DNA from: Aphanomyces cochlioides
Taxonomy: Eukaryota > Oomycota > Saprolegniomycetes > Saprolegniales > Verrucalvaceae
DNA: 36,344 bases
Direction: 5' to 3'
Assembly (NCBI GenBank): GCA_019828595.1
Contig: JAHQRK010000079.1
Location: 1 to 36,344 of the forward strand
Under the pieces are notes generated by a model. It searched no databases. It saw nothing but the letters and a program-made list of their open reading frames with translations, and had not been told where the DNA came from. Shown here in pieces: positions 1-9,490 of the stretch. How positions within the stretch are numbered: position 1 is the stretch's first letter; every line of letters starts with the position of its first letter. Made by a program: the position numbers and the translations under genes.

Positions 1-2720
1 AACTGATGTATTGTGCGGCTAAATTGTCGCTGTACAAGTTTCTTCCACACCAGGATTTCACCAGGAGAATCGGCAGACATAAAGAGCTGTAAACGAAGAA
101 GGCGTTGTGTTCGCAGCCTCGATGCAATGTGGGGGATTTTGAAGCCTAAAGGCTTGTCGTACTGCCACCTTCTATGGATTGAGGGACGGTAACTTCATCG
201 AGCTGGGTCTTGCGGCAAAGTATGAACTTGTTTAACATTTGTTGCCACGTAACGACCATAGCAGGAGGCACAGGTACAACGGCTGTTACATGCCACAACA
301 TAGATAGCAACATCGTGGAGGCAATAAGCTTTCGGCCTGGCAATGTCCTTGCTCGTTTACCCCATAGTTGAAAGGACGAGATGAATTTGTCGTTGAGTTT
401 TTGAAGTTGGGAGTCAGCCGAAAGTCGATGGCCAAAAAGAGAATACCAAAGATATTTCGTACACTGACCAGTTGGTACGATATTGAGCAAACCATCTGCT
501 TCGATGTCTTTTGATCGAGATGGTCGTTGAGAACCAAGGTCATGCACTTGGAACGATCCAGACGGGGCCCTGAAGCCGCGCAAAACTCTTCCACAATTGC
601 CATTTGCTCCACAGCAGATTGCAGCGAGTTTGATAACAACGTCGAGTCGTCGGCAAAGAACAATACCGGTACCGAGTCGTGGGGAGAGCGATTCCAAGAT
701 GTGGGGACGCTGGGAGCATCTCACCAAGAGGTTCTAGGTATAGGACGAACAGTAGGCATGATAAAGGACAGCCTTGTTTGACGCCTCGGTAGGTCGGATC
801 TTAGGGCCAAGCTCGCCATTGAAGATGATCTGGACCAAAGGTGAGTCGTACAAAAGAGCTACCCACGCAATGAAACCATCACCAGTGTTACTTCTCTCAG
901 CACATCAAGCATAAATTCTCGATCCACCATGTCGTACGCTTTCGAAAAGTCAAGGAATGTTGCATAGTAGTCGTGATCTTCGTTGGTGCAAAACGTTTGC
1001 AAAGCGATAAGCGAGGGCACGGGATAGTATCTTCACCTCCACTGACATGAGTGCAATAGGTCGGTAGTTTCCAGGATCGCCTCGATCACCAGCTTTGAAG
1101 AGCAGAGCCACAGCACTACGCCTTTGTTGAAGGAGTAGTTTACCGTGGTGGTGAAGTTGGTAGTTGAAGACCCTGACCAGGATTTCGGAGAAAGCCTCGG
1201 GTGCTACTTGGAAGAAGGCCGCTGGCCATCCATCAGGACCAGGAGACTTGTTTGGACTCATTGTCTTGAGAGCACTACACAGCTCGGCTGCTGTGATAGG
1301 TCTGTCTAGCTCCTCGCGTTGCTCATCATTGAGTTTGCGGGAGATAAACCGTATGACAGCCCTCCGCCTCGCCCGGTTTAGCCGAGGTTGTTCGCCACGA
1401 GTGGTAGTCATTATTCCTTCCAATGGGCAGTGAATCTCTCTTTGATAGTGGTAGGATCAGACACGGGAATGCCATCGACGTTGACCGTCGTGATAGGAAC
1501 CTTGAGTCCTTGTGGCCTTCGAAAGAAGTGGCTCGTACCGCGTTCGTTGATATTTGCATGAAAATCGAATTGCTGATCCATGCGGTATTGGCGATATTCG
1601 ATTCTTGCGTTTTCCAGCGCCAACCGAGTAGCATCAACGGCAGCCTCGTCGAGCAAGCCAGCTTCGTATGATCGTTGTGCAGATATATGTCTCAGTTTTA
1701 GGCTTTTGAGCTCGTGTTGCATGGATTGGAGGTGGTGGCGATGACATTGTTGTAAACGTCGTTTGATTCGCTTAAGCCACCCATACCAGACGGCTCCCAT
1801 GTTTGTCGATTCGTCCGCACGCATCTCAGAGAGGAGGTGTGATGCCTCTTCTCGTATGGCTTTGATGACGAGCGGGTCTTTGAGTAGCTCTCTCGGCAGC
1901 CTCCAGTAGCCACGGGTCGTGGGTGTATGACTTGTAGAGAGAACGACAGTGTGCTCCAAGTGATCTCCGGCAAAGCTGTTAGTGGCATATTTTGAGCTTT
2001 GGTAGGATTGGGCAACTAAATCTTGGTCAATGAACCAGTAGTCCAGACGATTGCTTCGTCCTGGACCGCTTGCCAGTCTTTCGTGAGGGTGGTGTAGGCG
2101 CCACGCGTCGATGACTCCTAGTTGTGACAGCCAGGCAAGACATTCGACTTTTCCAAAGGTGTGATCTTGCCGTGGTTTGGAAGCATCGAGGTGTTCGTTG
2201 ACAGGAAGGTTAAAATCTCCCCCAACCAGGTGTACACTGTTAGCTTCAAAAGCGCGAGGGAGACTGTCAAAGAAACTAGCCCGATGTTGAGGGGTAACTG
2301 GCGCGTAAATGTTGTGGATGTAGACTGGGGTTTCATCCCAGTACGTTTTGATCACAATATAACGGCCAGGGATATCGTGTTGTGATAAGTGCACCAGGCT
2401 TGAGAATCCAGGCATGATTCGTGAAAGTATGATGCAACGCCACATCGACGGTTGTTCAAATTGTCCGTGCGGGTTGTTCGTAAGTCGTTGGTAAAAAGTT
2501 TGTACTTGCTAACACCCACTTCGTTGTCGAGGTGAGTGTGGAAAGTGTCAAGATGTTTTGCGTTGTTGAGTTTCGTTTCTTGAAAGAGAACAGCTTGTGT
2601 CGGTTTCCGAAGACGCCGTGCAACAAGATGTCCGTTTTCTTTCAGCCCATTGAGGTTGCTCGTCGTCACTTCAAGTATGGGGAGCTTGACAAAATGACCA
2701 GCCGCGACCACTTTAGCCAC
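1..2720 (-). pseudogene. ORF2 (APE endonuclease-reverse transcriptase) of copy A1, broken and cut by the window edge
   Basis: This is the minus-strand remnant of the LINE ORF2 polyprotein, whose role is to nick target DNA and reverse-transcribe element RNA onto the nick. The frame starts at 2720 (GTG; see A2) and is broken many times. A base is lost near 2417 in the endonuclease region, another near 1412, and a 92-bp deletion after 1004 removes the block carrying the SQAGF and GRRLHDH motifs. Further single-base indels occur near 670-790. Recognisable pieces remain: GGDFN and RLDY of the APE domain (2445-1411) and FADDSTLL of the RT active site (around 660). No functional protein can come from this copy. 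Confidence 0.93.
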
Positions 2721-5081
2721 GGGAAGCGATCGTTGTGAGATCCGCTAGGTCGCCGTGAATTAAAGTAGGTTCGCTTGGGTGAAACATGACTTGATTGTGG
2801 AGAGTGATATCCAAATCGTTGCTTTCGTGTAGTTGAAGGATTTTTGTCATGATGTGACACATCGATTCTCCGTCGCCAGTGTACATGAATTCCATTCTGT
2901 TCCATATGTGGAGGCCAAGGTCGGTGTACATCAGGAGTGACATGAGCGTTTCGGAGGATAGACTGCGTTTACCAAGGCGAGAGGGTAACGCTGTCACTGG
3001 ACTTTTTGTTGAGGCCAAAATTGCCGCATCGCTATTGAAATATAGTGGAGCATGAACTGCCATCAATACTTCTGCAATGGCCAGCACTTCTTCGACTTCA
3101 ACTCTGTTGAGGACGATGTCATCATCGGTGATGATTGCCTCGATGAGTGGGAGGTTGTTGACCATCTTCTGGTCACTGAACACCGAGATCACGTGGTCGT
3201 GAGTGATTGGAGTGCCGAATGTTGCCTCGTAGAGCTGACCAAAAGATTTTGTGCCACCACCAGACGCTCTTAGCCAACGATTAAGCAGTCGAAGACGAAC
3301 AAAGTATTCGAAGCTGTCACGATTGGAGACAAAAATTTGGTGCAGTTGCAGTCCAAATTCGATTGGCGCACGTTCTAGATGGATGCAGATCGTGTCAACA
3401 CGCCCGTCCGTAATCAATTTCAATAAGTTGAAGGAATCGTGCGCTAACGCTTCCTTAACTTGGGCCGGGATATGTTGTGGTGCGTTTTGAGCCTTGGTGT
3501 CAAGGTCGTTGAGCTCGGCAAGTATGGCATCGAGAGACTTCTCAAACCTTTGGATTGAGCCCTCGTGGGGTTTGATCCCGCTAATGAACTCTTCAGCGGC
3601 AACGTGCACCTTGTCACCAGATTTGAGTGTCAGCTTTGGAACAATTACTTTGACAGTGGTGTTGCCAACTGTCGTTTCGTGTTCCTCGGGCTCAACATTA
3701 GCGCGTTCGTCCAGAGCCGCAAACATGTTCGGGGAGATCCAAGGACGATCAGGAGCTGGGATTGAGCCAGCGGAGATTGGGGTTTTCTTTCTTTTGCCTG
3801 TAGTTTGAACTTCAGTCCATTCCTTGTTGCTGTCTCGGGTCGTTTTCTGCCGTTTGGCAGTGGATGTCGAGACAGCGGCGTCTCCCCGTGGGCGGTGAGG
3901 GGTTGCGTGAAGTCCATGTTGGGTGGCGATTACATCGAGGTCAAGGCGCGCGAGCTTCTTGTCACGGTAAAACCATCCTTGACCAAACACGCGGAGGCAC
4001 CGACCCTTGAAAATGAATTCTTCAATTGATCGACCGTCATTGTGCATAGATTCGGGTATAGCTGTCCCTTCAAAATACAAGCGATAACGAGAGCTAGCCA
4101 AGCCAGTCGTCGAGGAAACTGTGGAGTATGAGCCCCACAAAAGCGCGGCTCAAGCTTTGACATGATGCTGAACATGAGACGTTCTTCATCCTGTCCTTGG
4201 AGACCAGATGGGATATCGATGAAATATCCATCAAGTATATGGGGCTCAGTCATGACAAATCTCTGAGAGCTGCCATCCTTTGCCACTTGGATCTTGAGAG
4301 AGACTCCACGCAGCTTTTTAAGAGCATCTTCAGAGGCTATGCCCCACTTGAGAAGACGATTGGAGACATCTTTCTCGCACTTGATGACATCGACAAATGC
4401 ATCGTCCAAATCAAGCGCTTGGTTGTCAAACAATAGAGATGTCATTGCCTTGGAGATGTCGATGTATTTGGTGTATTGGCCAGTGGACATTTGTAGCCAG
4501 CCAACAACATCTCTGGGAATGTTTTTGGATGGGCAAAGTGTCGTCAAACGTGAGAGATCCTGTCGCGCGTTTTTGCAACAAGGACGCCAGCTCGGCCATA
4601 GTTGGTCGATAATGGCCGACGTCACTGTTCCGCTGAGCCTTGGCAGATTTAGCTCTCTGCTTGGCTTGGAATTCCCACACGCATTCGTTTGGCTTTTTGG
4701 TCGAGGTGTTCGACTCGGGTGGTATTGGCACGGAGCGTGTTGTAGCAGGAGGCGAGGCATCGATTTGAGCTTCAGGCTCCATTTCCACATCAACATTGGT
4801 GTCGCGAATCGATTGGTCTTAGAAACATTATCCTTGTTGACAGTTTTGTCGCTGGTACGAGCGCTTGGTAATGGCACGCGACCACCGAGTGTAGCAAGAC
4901 GTATGGGCGGTTGAGCAGCAGGCGGAGTTTTGTCGATGATTGAGTCAGGTTCATCGTCATCATCATCGTCAACAATCACCTCCATGATACTAGAAGCGTC
5001 CGAGGTATTGCGAAAGGGAGAGACAGAAAAAGCTGAGGGCTTGTGTGCATGAGCACGGCTGGAAGAGCGGGTAGTCGCCAT
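2713..5081 (-). pseudogene. ORF1 of copy A1, frameshifted
   Basis: ORF1 starts with ATG at 5081 and stops at TAA 2713-2715, overlapping the ORF2 frame by 8 nt. In A3 the same gene is an open frame of 821 codons. Here the frame is broken by the 94-bp deletion after 4820, by a G run of three at 4515-4517 (five in A3, four in A2) and by a shorter A run near 4140. The open pieces are 3930-5081 (mixed frames) and 2713-4140. The conserved core (SRYRLYFEG, GRCLRVFGQGW) is still readable. It is a pseudogene of the ORF1 described at 25327-27792. Confidence 0.92.
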
Positions 5082-5132
5082 GTTGTCAGTTTTGGACAGT
5101 GGTACTGCGGGGTAGCTGGCAAATTGGAAACT

Positions 5133-5240
5133 CCGGTCATAGCTCAGTTGGTAGAGCGTTTGACTGTAGTGGAAAGTTGTATTGGATTCAGTATGGCTTC
5201 AGAAATCAAATGGCCACCGGTTCGATTCCGGTTGACCGGA
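5133..5240 (+). tRNA. tRNA-Tyr(GUA): tRNA-Tyr (anticodon GUA), intron-containing, copy T1
   Basis: The gene folds into a perfect cloverleaf. The acceptor stem 5133-5139 pairs with 5233-5239, the D stem is GCTC/GAGC, and the anticodon stem TTTGA (5159-5163) pairs with TCAAA (5206-5210). The T stem is ACCGG/CCGGT with loop TTCGATT, and the discriminator is A5240. The anticodon GTA is at 5166-5168. A 35-nt intron (5170-5204) sits after position 37, the canonical place. The mature length is 73 nt. C1:G72 is the eukaryotic tyrosine identity pair. The A box is about 5140-5151 and the B box 5219-5229. This copy was rebuilt by the target duplication of element A1, so its upstream flank is LINE sequence rather than array spacer. 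Confidence 0.98.
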
Positions 5241-5245
5241 CTCTC

Positions 5246-5250
5246 TTTTT
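5246..5250 (+). terminator. Pol III terminator of T1
   Basis: A run of five T begins 6 nt after the discriminator base. A back-up run of six T lies at 5284-5289 inside the pyrimidine tract. Confidence 0.85.
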
Positions 5251-6007
5251 CACACTTTCATCTCCTTTCCTTCTCTTACCCTCTTTTTTCCACCTCTCTC
5301 TTCATCTTCACGACCTTTACACGTCCCAACATTTAGATTCATCACATTTACCTACACATACAACAACTACACACTATACAGTCTATTCCAATGCCACACA
5401 AATCAAATCTACGCGTTTTCACCAGCATTCACGCGGCATGAGCCATCATTGCTCTGTCTTGTTTATTTCATGTGCAGGACACATTGGATGCACCCCAAAA
5501 GACATTACAATCAAGAGGAATCACATTCCCTTACATACGTTGTCGTGCCAGTATTTTTGTCGCTCGTCAATCTCTGACAAAAACTCCTCCACGTAGTAGC
5601 ATAGAAGTGCCATTTTGAAGGTCCAGTGAGCATACATGCCCCACAGCTCCTACGTTTGCCTTTCGGATGTCTGTGACGGCTCAGTTCAAAGTAGTTCGGG
5701 GTTGACGTTTTAAGTGATGCCTCGCTAATTCATTGATCGAAATGAACAACACGTTATTTAAACATGGTTGCTTCTTGGAGGATAAAACAGTTTATGTTGG
5801 TTGTCCAAAATGAACAGCCTCATACTTTCCAACCTCTGAATTGAGGTATAATCCCTTTGCAAAAACAAATCGCAACGACGTTTGGCTTCAACACAGAGAG
5901 GAGGAAAAAGAGTCTACCAATCGCACACGCATACATTCCGTTCTTGTTGTGTCGTTGTTTTAGTCACTCATATTTTGGCAAGTCATATATACATTCTTTT
6001 TGGGGGG

Positions 6008-6051
6008 ACACAGCACGAGGATTCATCGTGCTAACTTGGTGCGTGCTGTGT
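6008..6051. other. Inverted repeat in array spacer
   Basis: ACACAGCACG (6008-6017) pairs perfectly with CGTGCTGTGT (6042-6051). An alternative inner hairpin is AGCACG/CGTGCT. The structure recurs in all six units (e.g. 7652-7695). It could be a cruciform or part of an unrecognised RNA; its function is unknown. Confidence 0.6.
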
Positions 6052-6180
6052 GGCCACGGTGCGACGTTGGTACGGAGACTTCTCTACAACACTGCATGAG
6101 GCAGAGCGAAGAGCTTGGTAAAGGGTAAGAGTGTTTGTAAATAAGAAGGTGGATGGAATGCGATGTTGTAGATGAAATGG

Positions 6181-6196
6181 CAGAGACGAGTCTCTG
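6181..6196. other. 16-bp near-palindrome in array spacer
   Basis: CAGAGAC and GTCTCTG are separated by GA: a 7-bp stem with almost no loop. It is kept in all units (e.g. 17165-17180). Its function is unknown. Confidence 0.55.
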
Positions 6197-6326
6197 AAAA
6201 TGGGCTGGAAGATAGTGAGGACTATAAGAATACAGGGTGTAGGATGTGGTTGATGATGCCAGTTGGTAGTGTATGTAGATGACTAAAATAGTGTGTGAAA
6301 GGTCGGTGGCTGGAGGACGTATGTGT

Positions 6327-6340
6327 CCGGTCATAGCTCA
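6327..6340 (+). repeat. tRNA-Tyr 5' stub / target-site duplication at the 3' end of B1
   Basis: CCGGTCATAGCTCA, nucleotides 1-14 of tRNA-Tyr, then an abrupt switch to LINE 3'-UTR. The duplicate is the start of the intact gene at 6776-6789. The bases GT before it also match the B1 right junction, so the duplication may be 16 bp. Confidence 0.93.
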
Positions 6341-6497
6341 CTGCAATGGGGAGGTATATTAATAGACTTTCAATATCTACTAATACTAATATTGCCTACT
6401 AACGGCTCATCCCACTTCCAAATGCTTCAGCAGATTTTCTACTTTGGGCTTTGGAGTACAGCGATTTTTGACTTGTTGAATAAATACTTGGGGCTTG
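6341..6497 (-). other. 3' UTR of LINE family B, copy B1
   Basis: This lies between the ORF2 stop and the insertion point. It carries the blocks CAATGGGGAG, ACTAATATTGCC and GGCTCATCCCA, which are also present in the family A 3' UTR. There is no poly(A) tail at the junction with tRNA nucleotide 14. Confidence 0.8.
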
Positions 6498-6773
6498 TTA
6501 ATTTGGGGCTGAAGGTTGGAGCGCGAGCAAAGTCGGGTACTTGGCTACCAGTGGGCGATAGACAGGTTGTCTATGCAAAGTATTGATTGCTGAAATTGCT
6601 TCCACTCGTTGAGGGCTGTCAACTTCTTGGAGGCGAAGCCATCTGCGGATCGATGCATGCCATCGGATGAAGCTGACTTCTTGCCAAATTTCTGGCGGAG
6701 GCGGCTCCTTCGATTCGAACTTGGCGGCGTTGTGCGTTGTCCAAATATAGTGAAGGTTGGAAGCACACAGAAG
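6498..6773 (-). pseudogene. ORF2 C-terminal fragment of family B (copy B1)
   Basis: The last roughly 90 codons of the family B ORF2, in the frame that ends at the stop 6498-6500, equivalent to 29209-29484 in B2. No start codon, endonuclease or RT domain is present, so it is a dead fragment created by 5' truncation. The two differences from B2 indicate a recent common source. Confidence 0.88.
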
Positions 6774-6775
6774 GT

Positions 6776-6883
6776 CCGGTCATAGCTCAGTTGGTAGAGC
6801 GTTTGACTGTAGTGGAAAGTTGTATTGGATTCAGTATGGCTTCAGAAATCAAATGGCCACCGGTTCGATTCCGGTTGACCGGA
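6776..6883 (+). tRNA. tRNA-Tyr(GUA): tRNA-Tyr (GUA), intron-containing, copy T2
   Basis: Identical by eye to T1, including the 35-nt intron (6813-6847) and anticodon GTA at 6809-6811. Its first 14 nt are the right-hand target duplication of B1, so the insertion left this gene complete. Its 5' flank is now ORF2-derived LINE sequence. Confidence 0.98.
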
Positions 6884-6888
6884 CTCTC

Positions 6889-6893
6889 TTTTT
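6889..6893 (+). terminator. Pol III terminator of T2
   Basis: A run of five T, 6 nt after the tRNA 3' end, as in T1. Confidence 0.85.
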
Positions 6894-7970
6894 CACACTT
6901 TCATCTCCTTTCCTTCTCTTACCCTCTTTTTTCCACCTCTCTCTTCATCTTCACGACCTTTACACGTCCCAACATTTAGATTCATCACATTTACCTACAC
7001 ATACAACAACTACACACGATACAGTCTATTCCAATGCCACACAAACAAATCTACGCGTTTTCACCAGCATTCACGCGGCATGAGCCATCATTGCTCTGTC
7101 TTGTTTATTTCATGTGCAGGACACATTGGATGCACCCCAAAAGACATTACAATCAAGAGGAATCACATTCCCTTACATACGTTGTCGTGCCAGTATTTTT
7201 GTCGCTCGTCAATCTCTGACAAAAACTCCTCCACGTAGTAGCATAGAAGTGCCATTTTGAAGGTCCAGTGAGCATACATGCCCCACAGCTCCTACGTTTG
7301 CCTTTCGGATGTCTGTGACGGCTCAGTTCAAAGTAGTTCGGGGTTGACGTTTTAAGTGATGCCTCGCTAATTCATTGATCGAAATGAACAACACGTTATT
7401 TAAACATGGTTGCTTCTTGGAGGATAAAACAGTTTATGTTGGTTGTCCAAAATGAACAGCCTCATACTTTCCAACCTCTGAATTGAGGTATAATCCCTTT
7501 GCAAAAACAAATCGCAACGACGTTTGGCTTCAACACAGAGAGAGGAGGAAAAAGAGTCTACCAATCGCACACGCATACATTCCGTTCTTGTTGTGTCGTT
7601 GTTTTAGTCACTCATATTTTGGCAAGTCATATATACATTCTTTTTGGGGGGACACAGCACGAGGATTCATCGTGCTAACTTGGTGCGTGCTGTGTGGCCA
7701 CGGTGCGGCGTTGGTACGGAGACTTCTCTACAACACTGCATGAGGCAGAGCGAAGAGCTTGGTAAAGGGTAAGAGTGTTTGTAAATAAGAAGGTGGATGG
7801 AATGCGATGTTGTAGATGAAATGGCAGAGACGAGTCTCTGAAAATGGGCTGGAAGATAGTGAGGACTATAAGAATACAGGGTGTAGGATGTGGTTGATGA
7901 TGCCAGTTGGTAGTGTATGTAGATGACTAAAATAGTGTGTGAAAGGTCGGTGGCTGGAGGACGTATGTGT

Positions 7971-7984
7971 CCGGTCATAGCTCA
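7971..7984 (+). repeat. tRNA-Tyr 5' stub / target-site duplication at the 3' end of A2
   Basis: Nucleotides 1-14 of tRNA-Tyr followed directly by the A2 3' end at 7985. The partner copy is 16116-16129, where the gene is intact. Confidence 0.93.
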
Positions 7985-8062
7985 ATGTCAATGGGGAGTC
8001 TATTTGTAGTTAATGTAAACTACAAACTAATATTGCCCGAAGGCTCATCCCATTTCCAACTG
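7985..8062 (-). other. 3' UTR of family A copy A2, with hairpin
   Basis: 78 nt between the ORF3 stop and the insertion site. A 9-bp hairpin, TTTGTAGTT (8003-8011) with AACTACAAA (8018-8026), is followed by the blocks ACTAATATTGCC and GGCTCATCCCA shared with family B. With no poly(A), this is the likely recognition structure for the element's own reverse transcriptase. Confidence 0.7.
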
Positions 8063-9277
8063 CTAGGCTGAATTGGAAATCAATTTGGCTTTTCGTTTTC
8101 TTGATTCGCTTCGACGTTGGGACTTCGATTTCTTCGGTGTTTGTAAGCTAACACGGCGAATATGTCGGATAAAACTGACTCTTGGCATCTGACCCAGGGG
8201 GTATACATTTTCATTGTCTTGGATCATACATAGACTTCGGTCTATGCAGCGCTTGTATCGCTTGGCGAGGACCCAGCAATGGGATGTTGAATCAGTGACA
8301 GAAACAACCAAGAATTCTCCGTCAGGCTCATCCAATATCGCTCTACAGATATCACGAATTGGATCACCCACCGATTGCTTGAGCAGTTGACGGGAGAATA
8401 TGGCGTCGTTGTAGTGGAATCCATGTGTGTATGCCAGCTTGAGAAAATCATGCATCTTGGAAGGGGGAATGCCCGCGTCTTGAGGAACTCCATGGGCCTC
8501 TTTGAAACCCGAAATGACTTCTTCGCTGAGCTCAAAATTGGAGACATTCAAATTGGTAGCAACGATTCGGATTGCAGCCGCAAGACAAGATTTGTCACTG
8601 TTGTTGCCAATTTCTAGCCACAGAGGATCCATCGCTCGAAATTCAGCAAGCGTTGGGGCGAGACCAGTGTTCGTGAGGAAGTGGGCTCCAGCTTGTCGCC
8701 ATCGTTGGTACATCGCCACGGCTTCTTGACACCCGCTGAGGTCTTTTTCGTCGAACCAGTCTTTGTCGAGTCCATCCGGGCGTTGAAACTTCCAGTTGAC
8801 TTGGTATTGAATAGTTGAAATTCGATTTCGCATTGATGCCACTTCGCGGTGGTCATCGATAAACAACACTTCATCGATGTCATCATCGTCGGTTGGAATT
8901 CGCAGAGTGCGTGGGCGGTTGGTTGGGGCATCAGCCGTTGTCGCATTCGTTTGTGGCCTGGCTGGAACAGAAACATCGTCCAATAGATCCATGAGGGATG
9001 GTAGCGGAGATCCATTGTCATTGCCCAAGGGGTCAAATTCGCGGGTGCTCGAGTTCAAAATGGACATATCAGGAGTAAATTGGTGTTCTTCAGTTGTAAC
9101 TGGACTTGAAGGACGAGTGTCGGATGATTGCGTCATAGGTACAGAAATCTCAACTCCATCCACTCCCTCAAGAGTAATCCCTGGAGACATCGAGCTCCCC
9201 ACACCTCGTGTAGTTATGGGTCTCGACGTCTGCGCGGGGAGTACGCTATCGGCAGTGAAAATCGTTGAAGCTTCCAT
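8063..9277 (-). CDS. ORF3 of family A (copy A2): chromodomain-like plus papain-like cysteine peptidase-like protein
   Basis: The first ATG of this frame is at 9275-9277, giving 404 aa. The frame is open up to a TGA at 9461-9463, where only non-ATG starts exist. The N-terminus is Ser/Thr/Pro-rich and disordered. Next comes a region resembling a chromodomain (nt about 8681-8881): an EVLFIDDHR strand, then YQVNWKF, DWFDEKDL and a GCQEAVAMYQRW helix, matching the family pattern of an aromatic strand, Y-x-V-K-W-K, W-E-P-E-x-x-L and a final helix. A possible catalytic set follows: Cys in DKSCLAAA (C231 from the ATG), His in SHCWVLA (H333) and Asp in MIQDNENVY (D354), with the spacing of a papain-like fold. 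The C-terminus is very basic (KKSKSQRR, RKRKAKL), like a nuclear signal. ORF3 lies downstream of ORF2 on the same strand. Function is inferred from motifs only. Confidence 0.75.
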   Translation of the reverse strand: MEASTIFTADSVLPAQTSRPITTRGVGSSMSPGITLEGVDGVEISVPMTQSSDTRPSSPVTTEEHQFTPDMSILNSSTREFDPLGNDNGSPLPSLMDLLDDVSVPARPQTNATTADAPTNRPRTLRIPTDDDDIDEVLFIDDHREVASMRNRISTIQYQVNWKFQRPDGLDKDWFDEKDLSGCQEAVAMYQRWRQAGAHFLTNTGLAPTLAEFRAMDPLWLEIGNNSDKSCLAAAIRIVATNLNVSNFELSEEVISGFKEAHGVPQDAGIPPSKMHDFLKLAYTHGFHYNDAIFSRQLLKQSVGDPIRDICRAILDEPDGEFLVVSVTDSTSHCWVLAKRYKRCIDRSLCMIQDNENVYPLGQMPRVSFIRHIRRVSLQTPKKSKSQRRSESRKRKAKLISNSA

Positions 9278-9490
9278 TGTTGTTGTCTTGGGTAAAATCA
9301 AAAGTGAGTCTTGGAGAATTGTTTTGAGATTCTCACTGAACTTATTCTCAGTTGCGACACTTGAGTCAGGCACGATTTGATTGGGCAGTGAAATGTTTTG
9401 CGCGGATCGTGAGTGATGGTCGCCAGGATTCCCAATCAAAAATTCAGCTGGGATACCAAGTCAAGAATACAGCTGGGGCTTGTAATCAAA

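Larger units (their letters stand above)
1..5132 (-). mobile_element. LINE family A, copy A1 (partial, decayed; 5' part of the element)
   Basis: This is a non-LTR retrotransposon on the minus strand. Its 5' end is at 5132, directly against nucleotide 1 of a tRNA-Tyr gene. Base 1 of the window corresponds to about 10790 in copy A2, so the last third of ORF2, ORF3 and the 3' UTR lie outside to the left. Compared with A2 and A3 it has many single-base indels, a 92-bp deletion between 1004 and 1005 (in the reverse transcriptase) and a 94-bp deletion between 4820 and 4821 (in ORF1). The 5' terminal sequence is identical to A2 and A3, so it began as a full-length copy. It is the oldest or most damaged of the three A copies. 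Confidence 0.93.
5133..6326 (+). repeat. tRNA-Tyr array unit U1 (1194 bp)
   Basis: One period of the tandem array: a tRNA-Tyr gene (5133-5240), a pyrimidine-rich tract with T runs (to about 5325), then about 1 kb of spacer. I see no gene in the spacer. Small hairpins are conserved in all units (see 6008-6051 and 6181-6196). U1 carries the extra-T variant near 5400, shared only with U3 and U6, and lacks two bases (AG) near 5898 that the other units have. It ends at the tRNA stub 6327-6340, where B1 is inserted. Confidence 0.95.
6341..6775 (-). mobile_element. LINE family B, copy B1 (severely 5'-truncated, about 435 bp)
   Basis: Sequence 6341-6773 matches 29052-29484 of copy B2 with only two substitutions seen (near 6593 and 6687). 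It contains the 3' UTR and the last roughly 90 codons of ORF2. Homology stops at 6773; the next two bases GT equal the bases preceding tRNA nucleotide 1 in the native array, i.e. microhomology at the 5' junction. It is flanked by the 14-16 bp target duplication. The picture is that of a young insertion aborted during target-primed reverse transcription. Confidence 0.93.
6776..7970 (+). repeat. tRNA-Tyr array unit U2 (1195 bp)
   Basis: Same layout as U1: tRNA gene 6776-6883, pyrimidine tract, spacer without a recognised gene. U2 belongs with U4 and U5 in lacking the extra T found in U1, U3 and U6 (near 7045). It has a private A-to-G change near 7708. It ends at the stub 7971-7984, where A2 is inserted. 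Confidence 0.95.

Noticed and set aside
4294..4914. Long antisense ORFs inside ORF1 and ORF3 (also 8877-9380 and 20606-21109)
   Set aside because: They are shadows of the real minus-strand coding frames and have no motif of their own.
5043..5596. Plus-strand ORFs crossing each tRNA (e.g. 97 and 165 codons)
   Set aside because: They are read through the tRNA gene, its intron and the pyrimidine tract, and repeat with every unit. They have no domain and change length with single-base indels.
5250..6326. A second RNA gene (snRNA, 5S or another tRNA) in the spacer
   Set aside because: I found no cloverleaf, 5S or snRNA signature by eye; only small inverted repeats are supported.
6023..6334. A 103-codon minus-strand ORF present in all six units
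   Set aside because: It begins inside the complement of the tRNA 5' end and recurs because the units are copies. Its composition is low-complexity and it has no recognisable domain.
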